64,000 bases of DNA from Spirosoma radiotolerans (GTDB taxonomy: Bacteria > Bacteroidota > Bacteroidia > Cytophagales > Spirosomataceae), in the NCBI RefSeq assembly GCF_000974425.1, contig NZ_CP010429.1, forward strand, positions 5,379,501 to 5,443,500, in the 5' to 3' direction. The position numbers were made by a program, and so were the translations under genes. This document shows positions 44,525 through 52,083 of the stretch, piece by piece. The stretch's first letter is position 1; every line of letters starts with the position of its first letter. Under the pieces are notes generated by a model, which worked only from the letters and a program-made list of their open reading frames with translations, searched no databases and had not been told where the DNA came from.

Positions 44525-45592
44525 TTGAACGCATCGATCGATACCAAATTGCGCTTAATTGGGCCGCTCGTATTGTTTGTATGTGGGACGCTCTTTTTTC
44601 GATTAAACACCGTACTTGATTTTAACTACGCCGATTTATACCGCTATGATCTGGTCGGCATAGTCGCGGGGTTTATTAACTGGCACATTGCTCGGTGGGT
44701 GCTCTTGAGGCTACAGGTTCGCTATCCCGGCATCGAGCGGACTCGACGTCGTTCGACTATTTACGGCTTGCTGTTGCCAATATTGATCGTCATCGGCACC
44801 CTTCTGCGGACTGAACCGCTCGGCTGGCTTGGCCTTGAATCCACTTCGAACGCCGGATTCGAATGGTTTGAGTTGGATTCAGCCGGAACTACATCGTTTC
44901 GGCAGTATGTATTGACGGCCGGAATTCAACTTTTCTATCATAGTATTTATTGGGGTATTTACGAAGGCATCTATCTGTTCCGGCAGTGGCAACAGCTTTA
45001 TCAAGAAAAAGAACGCCTGATAAAGGCTGAATGGCAGGCTCGTTTTGATGCCTTGAAAAGCCAGGTCAACCCACATTTTCTGTTCAACGCCCTGAACGCC
45101 TTGTCCTCCCTGATCGACGAATCGCCTGCTCAGGCAGGGCAGTATGTAGACCAACTCGCCAAAGTATATCGGTATCTGCTTCAGGCCAACGAACGGGAGT
45201 TGACTAGTCTAAAAGCCGAGTTGACGTTTATTGAATCCTATGCCCATCTTCTGCGCACGCGCTATGGAGCTGGCTTTTCGCTCCAGGTTGAGGTACCTGC
45301 CCACGATCAAACGTATTTAGTACCACCGCTGACGCTTCAATTGCTGGTTGAAAATGCCGTAAAGCATAATGTGGTGCAGGTTAAGTACCCGCTACTGGTA
45401 GAAATTAAAACGACTCGGGCTGGCCAGTTGATGGTTCGTAACAATTTGCAACGTAAAAGTGGTCGAGTGCTCAGTCATGGTGTAGGTCTGAGTAGTATTG
45501 CGATCAAATTTCAAATGATGGAACAGCCTGACATTGCTATTCAGGAAGCAGACGGCTATTTTACAGTCTTGCTTCCCCTGGTTCAAGCCTAA
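44525..45592 (+). CDS. Orphan LytS-type sensor histidine kinase
   Basis: 355 residues. The start is most likely the TTG at 44525, since the frame is open back to a stop at 44501-44503 and has no ATG until the kinase C-terminus. Membrane helices fill the first ~150 residues (LIGPLVLFVCGTLFFRL, IYGLLLPILIVIGTLL). The His_kinase domain has NPHFLFNALNALSSLID near residue 180 and the ATPase motif LLVENAVKHN. Unlike the kinase at 2402, no LytTR gene follows. Its partner must lie elsewhere. Confidence 0.88.
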   Translation: MNASIDTKLRLIGPLVLFVCGTLFFRLNTVLDFNYADLYRYDLVGIVAGFINWHIARWVLLRLQVRYPGIERTRRRSTIYGLLLPILIVIGTLLRTEPLGWLGLESTSNAGFEWFELDSAGTTSFRQYVLTAGIQLFYHSIYWGIYEGIYLFRQWQQLYQEKERLIKAEWQARFDALKSQVNPHFLFNALNALSSLIDESPAQAGQYVDQLAKVYRYLLQANERELTSLKAELTFIESYAHLLRTRYGAGFSLQVEVPAHDQTYLVPPLTLQLLVENAVKHNVVQVKYPLLVEIKTTRAGQLMVRNNLQRKSGRVLSHGVGLSSIAIKFQMMEQPDIAIQEADGYFTVLLPLVQA

Positions 45593-45750
45593 ACACTGCC
45601 ACTCCGACCAACTGGATTCTGCTTGCTTACTTGTAAGATCACCATATACCCGAATCAGGTAAAGCCTTTATAGGCGAAACAATCATCGTATTCTACGGAT
45701 AGTACCGCGGTAGCGGGCCACTTGACAGTTATTAAAACAAACCAGCCACC

Positions 45751-45808
45751 TAAGCGCCCGAATCATAACCACTCCCTCGTCTCAATTTGGAGCCTTTTTT
45801 GAGAATGG
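45751..45808 (+). repeat. Dispersed intergenic repeat, copy 16
   Basis: TAAGCGCCCGAATCATAA leader, TCTCA at 45780-45784, TTGGAGCCTTTTT, TGAGA at 45800-45804, ATGG. It lies between convergent genes. Confidence 0.8.
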
Positions 45809-45893
45809 ACATAACGTACAGAGAGCTGTCTGATGATGGCTACCCCGTTCCAATTTTACAGTATTTATTCCCTTCTACTTGGCTGGGTGATTG

Positions 45894-46238
45894 TTAGGCC
45901 GAGGCTCCCATAATTTGCTCCCGGTGCTGTGCGCCCCAGTTCTTCAACGCTTCAATCACACTCCCCAGGGTTTCCGCATAAGGCAGCGTGGTATAAGTGA
46001 TCAGAACCGGGTAGCCATCGTCAACCGTCCGTTTAATCAAGCCATTTTCTTCCAAGTCTTTTAACTCCTTGGCCAGCACCTTCGTACTTAGGTCGGGAAT
46101 ACTGCGCTGGATTTCGCGAAACCGATGATTGCCTACCCCGATGGACACTAAGATTAACAGTTTCCACTTGCCGTTCACTACTTCTAACGCATCTCTAATG
46201 GGGATCAAAGCGGATAAACAATCTCTGTAATTAGGCAT
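45894..46238 (-). CDS. HxlR-family transcriptional regulator
   Basis: 114 residues. Motifs: ALEVVNGKWKLLILVSIGVG, RFREIQRSIPDLSTKVLAKELKDL and a wing LIKRTVDDGYPVLITY. Two perfect TTACC-N4-GGTAA palindromes and a degenerate third lie directly upstream, between this gene and the divergent DoxX/SDR genes. A cysteine in the N-terminus (MPNYRDCLSAL) is in the usual position for a redox sensor, as in YodB-like proteins. It probably regulates itself and the 46405/46818 genes. Confidence 0.93.
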   Translation of the reverse strand: MPNYRDCLSALIPIRDALEVVNGKWKLLILVSIGVGNHRFREIQRSIPDLSTKVLAKELKDLEENGLIKRTVDDGYPVLITYTTLPYAETLGSVIEALKNWGAQHREQIMGASA

Positions 46239-46253
46239 AGCTTTCTTAATTGA

Positions 46254-46302
46254 TTACCAAAAGGTAACTGATTACCTATGGGTAACTGATAACTTTAGGT
46301 AA
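46254..46302. promoter_or_regulatory. Tandem TTACC-N4-GGTAA operator array
   Basis: TTACC AAAA GGTAA (46254-46267), TTACC TATG GGTAA (46272-46285), and a decayed third site with an intact GGTAA (46298-46302). Spacing 18 and 17 nt. Just downstream TACTTTTG (46314-46321) matches the TAnnTTTG promoter box for the DoxX gene. Confidence 0.75.
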
Positions 46303-46404
46303 TCAAATGTAGCTACTTTTGTTAAGAAACAAACGGACGCCCCCTACCAATTAGCACATGTAAGTAATGTTCAGTGCAATACAATTTCTAATTATCAATC
46401 CATC

Positions 46405-46789
46405 ATGAATACCAAGCACGTACGACTCATCTATTGGACATCCACGCTATTGCTGGCCCTGGTTGGCTTAGCGGGTATCTTCAACATCCTGATGGTTGAC
46501 CAGTTGGTGCAGGTCAACCGATCGCTGGGACTACCCGATTATTTCATGCCCTTTTTGGGTTTCGTCAAAGTGGTTGGCGCCATTACAATTTTGGTCCCTG
46601 CGCTTCGAGGCTTCCAACAAGCCGCCTATTTCGGATTTATCTTTCATGGGGGCAACTTACACCCTGATGGCTACCCATGGCGGCCCTGAAAAATGGGGTG
46701 TTACCCTATTGATTCTTGCCGCTGCAGGAGTTTCGTATTGGGCCTGGCAGCGACTGTTTCAGCCTAAAGCCACCCGCCAGATTTCGTAG
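46405..46789 (+). pseudogene. DoxX-like membrane protein, frameshifted
   Basis: The first frame (MNTKHVRLIYWTSTLLLALV, then FLGFVKVVGAITILVPALRG) matches DoxX/SURF4-like small membrane proteins with four helices. Near 46645-46650 (ATCTTTCATGGGGG) one extra base moves the frame; the rest (MGATYTLMATHGGPEKWG, VTLLILAAAGVSYWAWQRLF) continues in another frame to 46789. Joined, the protein would be ~128 residues, the normal length. DoxX-like proteins pair with oxidoreductases in redox stress. Real mutation or assembly error is open. Confidence 0.8.
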
Positions 46790-46817
46790 TTCTCACGTCC
46801 AACAATCGTCTTTAGTT

Positions 46818-47513
46818 ATGGCACAAACACTCGCCATTATCGGTGCTGGCCCTGGTGTCGGGTTGGCAATCGCTGAAAAATTTGGTTTGCAGGGCTACAA
46901 CGTAGCCCTCTTATCCAGAAATACCCAGAAGCTTGCCCCGCTCCAAAGCAAGCTGCAAGCCAAGGGCATTGAGGCAGGCATTTTCCGAGTCGATATTTTG
47001 GACCGGGATAGCCTTACTCAGGCGCTCAATCAAGTAATCGATGCCTATGGCTCGATTGATGTACTGGAGTTCAGTCCTTCGCCTGCCTGGCAGACCCTGC
47101 GAACTCCGCGAAACATTGATGTGGAGAATGGACAATATCATTTAGATTTTCAGGTGCTCTCGGCCATCACGGCCGTTCAAACCGTGCTCCCGCAGATGGT
47201 CGAGCGTCAGGCAGGCAGTATCCTGTTCACTACGGCCTCAGCCGCGCAGCGTCCTAACGTGGCTACAGCTAGTTTTGGCGTGGCGGCTGGGGCCTTACTC
47301 AATTATGCGCGTTTACTTCACGAGGATCTCCGTCAGGACCATATTTACGTGGGTATCGTATCGATTGGGGCCATCGTGGTTGGTGAGGGCCTAGGCTCAA
47401 AAGGTGATTTCCCGGCTCATATGCCAACTATCCATGTTGACGAAGTGGCCCAAACGCATTGGAATCTTCACACGAAACGTGAGGTAGTTGAAATCATTAT
47501 TGGTGCGAACTAG
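46818..47513 (+). CDS. Short-chain dehydrogenase/reductase-like protein (SDR)
   Basis: 231 residues from MAQTLAIIGAGPGVGLAIAE; a frame open further upstream overlaps DoxX and is not used. The Rossmann loop is GAGPGVGLAIA, and the catalytic serine region reads SILFTTASAAQRP. The usual YxxxK is replaced (FGVAAGALLNYARLL), so activity may be atypical. It follows the DoxX-like gene by ~30 nt, likely in one operon under the divergent HxlR regulator. Confidence 0.88.
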   Translation: MAQTLAIIGAGPGVGLAIAEKFGLQGYNVALLSRNTQKLAPLQSKLQAKGIEAGIFRVDILDRDSLTQALNQVIDAYGSIDVLEFSPSPAWQTLRTPRNIDVENGQYHLDFQVLSAITAVQTVLPQMVERQAGSILFTTASAAQRPNVATASFGVAAGALLNYARLLHEDLRQDHIYVGIVSIGAIVVGEGLGSKGDFPAHMPTIHVDEVAQTHWNLHTKREVVEIIIGAN

Positions 47514-47533
47514 TTCACACATTCATGTTTAGG

Positions 47534-47566
47534 GAGCACCTTGAAAAGGACTATTTCGAGGTGCTC
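47534..47566 (+). terminator. Rho-independent-type terminator
   Basis: Stem GAGCACCTTGAAA (47534-47546) with TTTCGAGGTGCTC (47554-47566), one T-G wobble, followed by TTTTG. It ends the SDR transcript. Confidence 0.8.
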
Positions 47567-47628
47567 TTTTGCATTTAGACAAGCCGTGTGGTTCATAGAC
47601 AATGCTTTCTTTGATGCTTAGCATTTCG

Positions 47629-47734
47629 CGAAACACTCGAAATACGGGTACGTCAATCTCTCTTCGTCTCAGTTGGGAGCGTATTCTGAGACAGTGATTT
47701 TTAATACCTGTCCAATACTATCAGTCGCATACGC
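47629..47734 (+). repeat. Dispersed intergenic repeat, copy 17, with conserved tail
   Basis: GAAACACTCG leader, TCTCA at 47667-47671, GGGAGCGTATTC, TGAGA at 47687-47691. The tail AATACCTGTCCAATACTATC and TCGCATACGCC is shared with the copies near 4.27 and 29.76 kb. Last copy in the window. Confidence 0.8.
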
Positions 47735-47750
47735 CATAAAACTAGCCGAT

Positions 47751-48035
47751 TTATTTTAGCCACTTTTGCAACGATTTGAACCGATTCCAGTCCCGGATAG
47801 CGCCATCCTGATCATTCAAATCATATTTGGCTAGAGCCCGAATCTGGTAAGCCAGTTGACAGGTAGGGTGGAACTGCAGGATTTTATTGCATTCGAATAT
47901 AGCCAGCTCATAGTGTTTATTCAGACGTAATTCAGTAGCATGCTTTAAGCGCGTAGCTACTTCTTTAGCAAGGGCGGGGTCCAGTTCGGTTGGCTGGGGT
48001 TCTTCTTGTTGAAATAGCTTTTTCAGGAAATTCAT
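47751..48035 (-). CDS. Small TPR-like protein
   Basis: 94 residues (ATG at 48035; a second ATG at 48038). The body is helical and reads as one and a half tetratricopeptide repeats: HYELAIFECNKILQFHPTCQLAYQIRALAKYDLNDQDGAIRDWNR. Such small proteins bind partner proteins; no partner can be named. The frame is preceded by MNFLKKLFQQEE, which is typical of soluble proteins. Confidence 0.65.
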   Translation of the reverse strand: MNFLKKLFQQEEPQPTELDPALAKEVATRLKHATELRLNKHYELAIFECNKILQFHPTCQLAYQIRALAKYDLNDQDGAIRDWNRFKSLQKWLK

Positions 48036-48038
48036 CAT

Positions 48039-48365
48039 GGGTAAGGTATTGATTAGCGGCTGGTGCCGTCAGTGCACATGTAGCGAATGATTTGGTTTTA
48101 AACGAAAAAAACAATCAGTTAACCGACTGGCTGCATAAGGGATGGAGATTAGTTAAATGGTTGCTTTGCCGTAGGTTTACGCGAGTGGCTAGTTAAAAAG
48201 AAGAGGGTAATGAGTTGACATCGGCATTAATCAGGGCTCGTGAGCTAGGGCGTTTAGTTGAGCGTTGTAAAGGGGAATTGGTTGGCGTGAGATTTATGGG
48301 ATCACTGGTGTAGCCCATTGCACGGACAGCCAGATAAGCCAGCGGATGTACAGTACATAGCGAAT
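48039..48365. other. Intergenic stretch, nothing recognised
   Basis: No gene seen between the TPR-like gene and the left arm of the inverted repeat. Confidence 0.35.
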
Positions 48366-48985
48366 CAAAATGCCCCATTTATCGCTGGGACAAGATTATG
48401 CGTTTCGCCAGCAAAGCAGTCGGAGATTTCACCCAAAAACTCGGAGAATTGTCCCAATCGGGGGTGAAAGCGATTATTTATTGTGCACATCCCGGTATTG
48501 ACTGGGCGAGAGGCCAAATTCCTCGGCAAAGACCTGGCCGAAGTAACTGGGCTCCTAGGAGCCCACCGCATCGGCGAGTGGGACACTGCCCAAAGCTGGG
48601 TCGTGGCTGGTTAACTAGTCCAGTTAGCCTGATAGCTGCCAGGGCTGATCCGCGCCAGGCTGGGTAGGCTGATGAATGATGAGCGGAGGTTGGCTTATTT
48701 GTATTATTAAACGCCCGATTTGTACGACAATTGTCGTACAAATGCTTATTTGGTTCACTAAATTATAGCCCGGATTCTTCCACTAATTACCCTGTATGGC
48801 AACGCTAGATCCGGGTTACTTCGGCCGGGTCTTGGCCGAGGAGTCCGGGTCAATTTCGGGATTTAACCAAAAAATAGTCGCTTTCACGCCCGGTCGGGAC
48901 AATTCTCCGAGTTTTTGGGTGAAATCTCCGACTGCTTTGCTGGCGTAAACCGTAATCTTGCCCCAGCGTTGAACAGAGCCTTTTG
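48366..48985. repeat. 114-bp inverted repeat flanking a 392-bp spacer
   Basis: Left arm 48366-48479, right arm 48872-48985, same length, about 85% matched by eye. The central 50 bp (48406-48455 and 48896-48945) are identical in inverted orientation. Both arms contain GGAGATTTCACCC or its complement. The spacer contains the 26-bp palindrome at 48718-48743. No recognisable protein or mobile element is encoded. Confidence 0.85.
48718..48743. repeat. Perfect 26-bp palindrome
   Basis: Arms ATTTGTACGACAA and TTGTCGTACAAAT without loop. It follows AAACGCCCG (48710), the 5' part of the dispersed repeat. No T-run. Confidence 0.85.
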
Positions 48986-49298
48986 CGCTGCTACGCCCTG
49001 GTCAACAAAATCAATCAATATGCTTTCAGGACTACAACTTATCTCTGCTGCCTTCAACCCTCTATCAATCGGGTGGCTACTGTTTCTGCTGATGGGCGTA
49101 GCTCGCCTAACTCAGGCCCAGTGCCCGAAAGATAATCAAGAGGGTGGCTTGCAAGCGATGCAATCGTCGATTAAAGCCTGATTTATCACCGCGCGGGCGG
49201 CCCCGTCATCTTCATTTTGTGAAGTTCCTGCATATAGGCACAGGCAGAAGCTTTGATTAAGTAATTTTCCAATTATTCACATATAATCCTTTATTTCT
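48986..49298. other. Intergenic stretch, nothing recognised
   Basis: A frame at 49019-49181 (LSIGWLLFLLMGVARLTQAQ) resembles a signal peptide with a short tail and could be a fragment of a secreted protein. Not called as a gene. Confidence 0.35.
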
Positions 49299-49580
49299 AT
49301 GATTCCTCAACGACCGAAAACTATCCAAAGGAGAAATGCTATCATTCAATCTCCTCCCAAAGACTCAGTTGAAAGGGCCTCAATGCCAGCCGTGAGTGGT
49401 AATCCACAGCAAATTGCTCAGGCGAGAGCTGCAGCGAGTGGTGGCCCACGGCGAGTAGCCCCAGCTAGACCCGTTGCTAGTGCGCCAGTGAGTCAGTCAT
49501 CGCCATCACCACTATCAGAATATTTAAAAGCGAAGCTAAAAGGCACCAGAGAAAATATCTCAGCTATGCTTAAACGCTAA
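49299..49580 (+). CDS. Hypothetical basic protein
   Basis: 93 residues, rich in Ala, Pro, Arg and Ser, low complexity in the middle (AQARAAASGGPRRVAPARPV). The C-terminus (LSEYLKAKLKGTRENISAML) is a helix. No family recognised. A strong terminator hairpin begins 49 nt after the stop, which supports transcription of the region. Could still be a chance frame. Confidence 0.45.
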   Translation: MIPQRPKTIQRRNAIIQSPPKDSVERASMPAVSGNPQQIAQARAAASGGPRRVAPARPVASAPVSQSSPSPLSEYLKAKLKGTRENISAMLKR

Positions 49581-49628
49581 AATTGAATCAGTAGATTAGA
49601 TAGAAAATTCAAAGCCTGGCACATACAT

Positions 49629-49674
49629 CTATGCCTTTAGGGTCTACACTACACGTGTGATCCTAAAGGCATAG
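49629..49674 (+). terminator. Terminator hairpin after hypothetical gene
   Basis: CTATGCCTTTAGG (49629-49641) and CCTAAAGGCATAG (49662-49674) pair perfectly over 13 bp, extending by 3 more pairs with one wobble, then TTTTTA. Confidence 0.85.
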
Positions 49675-49685
49675 TTTTTATCAGT

Positions 49686-49752
49686 AATACAAGTTGCGAG
49701 ATTAGTCTGGACGGACTTACCCCCAATTCAGATTAATCTCGCAACTTGTATT
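49686..49752. repeat. 19-bp perfect inverted repeat, longer with one mismatch
   Basis: Arms AATACAAGTTGCGAGATTA (49686-49704) and its exact complement (49734-49752). The stem continues inward (GTCTG with CAGA) with one mismatch. Loop about 20 nt. Confidence 0.85.
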
Positions 49753-49908
49753 GTAATAGGTAAAGTAAACCTAAATTGTGGGCTAATTATAGGCAAACAA
49801 ATGGCTACTTATAATCGGTTCGAGGAGCCAACTAACAACAGTACCGACTTTTGCAACAGCTACCTGAATTATGTTAAGTACTACAGAATGTATGACAAAA
49901 ACAAGCCC

Positions 49909-49928
49909 TGTCTTACAGCTGTAAGACA
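49909..49928. repeat. Perfect 20-bp palindrome
   Basis: TGTCTTACAG directly followed by CTGTAAGACA, no loop. Confidence 0.8.
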
Positions 49929-50110
49929 AAAGTCGAGGCAAGTAAGTTGACTGTTTTATCCGCAATTATAAGAGGTAGTGTTTTAATAAATGCCCGTTTC
50001 TGCGAGACGTTGAACTATCGGTCTGTAATCGCTCCTAGCTTTGATCGATGGTCTTAAAAACCCATCTCACAAATCAACATACCTTTTTCAGCATTACAGA
50101 TGAGTTTGTG

Positions 50111-50160
50111 CGACAGTTTTACAAACGTATGGTGTTGGTCATACGTTTGTAAAACTGTCG
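50111..50160. repeat. Perfect 21-bp hairpin with 8-nt loop
   Basis: Arms 50111-50131 (CGACAGTTTTACAAACGTAT plus G) and 50140-50160; one more G-C pair closes it at 50110/50161. Loop GTGTTGGT. Not followed by a T-run (CGCGTTTTG). Confidence 0.85.
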
Positions 50161-50408
50161 CGTTTTGCCTGTGTTCAGGCTATGAAACGAGGCACTGCCC
50201 CGCTCCCCGTAGCATGAGATCTATTGATCAACGTCAGGCCGTAAAGAATAACCATAACCGCCCGGCCAGCGCCACGATAAAGCAGCAAGGTTATCATTGG
50301 TCAACGATTGGCCGATAGCTGAATACAAATGGCTTTAAAACGCCAAGAGCTTGTTCGAAATGGCAAAATTACCCGTCTGTGAAACGTAGATGTTACTGGC
50401 CACTTTAG
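50161..50408. other. Intergenic stretch downstream of stressosome operon
   Basis: No gene supported. AAACGCCA near 50338 matches only the first bases of the dispersed repeat. Confidence 0.35.
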
Positions 50409-52079
50409 TTAGTTCATGGGTAAGTATACCAGAAATGTAGCGCCCTTACCCGGCTGGCTACGCGCCGTCAGGTAACCGCCATGATTGTCGACAACTTTCT
50501 TGCAAATAGCCAGCCCGATACCCGTACCAGCGTATTCACTACGGCCGTGCAGGCGTTGAAACAGATTAAAAATCCGATCGACGTATTTGTCGTCGAAGCC
50601 AATTCCATTATCAACCACACTCACCTCAAGATAGCTGGTCGATTTTCCGGCAATTGGTATAGGCAATTGATCGGCGGGAACCGTTCGGGTGTTGACCCGA
50701 ACAATGGGTGAACGGTCGGATGGGGTAAACTTCAACGCGTTACTCAGCAGATTCTGAAACAGTTGCCTTAGCTGCAACGTGTTTCCCTGAATAACGGGCA
50801 AGGCATCAACCTGAATCTGCGCATTTCGATCCCGAATGGCCGTTTCCAGATCGCCCTGCACCTCGGCTACCAGGGCCGAAAGAGACACCACATGAAAGGA
50901 ATGCTTTTCGGTATTAAGCCGCGAATACGCCAGAAGTCCCCGAATCAACTCCTGCATACGACCCGTAGCCATCTGCATTCGGCGAATGATATCCTGTGCG
51001 TTTGAATCGAGCGCCGGGCCATACTGTTCCGTCAGCATGCTGCTAAACGCCTGAATTTTACGCAGTGGTTCCTGCAAATCATGGCTGGCAACATAGGCGA
51101 ACTGCGATAGTTCGGTATTGCTCCGGCTCAATTCGCCGATATCGTCGGCCAGTTGTTGCTGGCTAGTTTCCAACTGACTCTTGTTTTGCCGTAACTCTTC
51201 GTTATCCCGTAGTGTCTGTTCAATACCCTTCTGCACATCAATATCGGCCAGAAACCCGGTCCAGTGAATCACTTCCTGACTGGCATCCCGGAGTGGCGTA
51301 GCGGAAACCAGATGCCAGACATAACTCCCAGTTAGACGATTACGCAGGCGCCCTTCCCCTTTAAAGGGCAAACCAGCAGCAATACTATCCGCCCAAATCC
51401 GCGTTAGGTCGATGTAGTCTTCGTCGTGAAAATGACGAAGCCAGCTTTCTTCATTCAGTTCTTCCATCGATTTACCCAAGAAATTGGTAAATCCCTGGTT
51501 TACATACGTTAACCGCCCAGTTGACGTCATTGAAAAAATCAGCAACGGCAATGAATTGGTTACCTGTTTGTACTGCTGTTCACTCTGACCAAGCCGCTCA
51601 GCCAGTTCTTGGAGCTGGCTGTTTTTGCGTTTGATGTCATCGTAGGGAGAGGCAGGAGGCTCCCGTAGGAATGTTTTTTTCCACCCATGGATGCGGTCTG
51701 AATTAACCGATTTCGAATCCTGAACGGCGCAGTACAGCTGAATCTCGGTCCCCTTTCCATTTACCTGAATGCTAAGGTCATCGACCAGCCGTCGGGCGTG
51801 TGCCAGAGCTGCTTCAAAGGTCCCCGCTGAATACTCCCGACGGTCGTGTAAGTAAGCAAAAATGCGCCAGCCTTTTGTGTCGTTGCTCTTCACGCCCAAC
51901 CGTAATGATGCCTGCTCGCCACTGATTACGGCCAGTCGGGCAACCTCCGAGACAGCCGTTGCAAAGGTTGTTTGAGCGGCTAATGAAAGCCCTGCCAACT
52001 CGGCTAGTTTCATGCTGCGCTTATGAACCAGAATCAGGTCCATTTCATTATCCAGCATTAATTTTGTCAACTCATGCAT
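50409..52079 (-). CDS. Sensor histidine kinase of stressosome operon, with RsbT-like N-terminal domain
   Basis: 556 residues. The first ~125 residues (SLAAQTTFATAVSEVARLAV, then LRLGVKSNDTKGWRIFAY) align by eye with the N-terminal half of the RsbT ATPase in the same operon, but the N-box Asn is lost. A PAS domain follows (about 165-290: YKQVTNSLPLLIFSMTSTGR), then a coiled coil, HisKA (FAYVASHDLQEPLRKIQAF near 325) and HATPase (NLLSNALKF, DNGIGFDDKY, GTGIGLAICKKVV). No receiver. It is the last gene of the operon, 4 nt after the phosphatase gene, and probably carries its output. Confidence 0.9.
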   Translation of the reverse strand: MHELTKLMLDNEMDLILVHKRSMKLAELAGLSLAAQTTFATAVSEVARLAVISGEQASLRLGVKSNDTKGWRIFAYLHDRREYSAGTFEAALAHARRLVDDLSIQVNGKGTEIQLYCAVQDSKSVNSDRIHGWKKTFLREPPASPYDDIKRKNSQLQELAERLGQSEQQYKQVTNSLPLLIFSMTSTGRLTYVNQGFTNFLGKSMEELNEESWLRHFHDEDYIDLTRIWADSIAAGLPFKGEGRLRNRLTGSYVWHLVSATPLRDASQEVIHWTGFLADIDVQKGIEQTLRDNEELRQNKSQLETSQQQLADDIGELSRSNTELSQFAYVASHDLQEPLRKIQAFSSMLTEQYGPALDSNAQDIIRRMQMATGRMQELIRGLLAYSRLNTEKHSFHVVSLSALVAEVQGDLETAIRDRNAQIQVDALPVIQGNTLQLRQLFQNLLSNALKFTPSDRSPIVRVNTRTVPADQLPIPIAGKSTSYLEVSVVDNGIGFDDKYVDRIFNLFQRLHGRSEYAGTGIGLAICKKVVDNHGGYLTARSQPGKGATFLVYLPMN

Positions 52080-52083
52080 AACG

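Noticed and set aside
913..47734. Reading the oriented intergenic repeats as integron attC sites of a cassette array
   Set aside because: Spacing is 1-4 kb with full-size, differently oriented genes that have their own promoters; no integron integrase is visible, and the repeat lacks clear attC end boxes.
913..47734. Repeats as simple transcription terminators
   Set aside because: Several copies lie between divergent genes (14.2, 18.8, 27.9, 39.6 kb), where no transcript ends, and the stem is only 5 bp without a T-run.
48365..48667. Open frames of 73 and 89 codons over the left arm of the inverted repeat
   Set aside because: They overlap on opposite strands, match no family, and their shared peptide with 48915-49181 is explained by the inverted repeat.
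50100..50318. 72-codon frame across the 21-bp hairpin
   Set aside because: It reads through the hairpin arms and has no family; the hairpin is the real feature.
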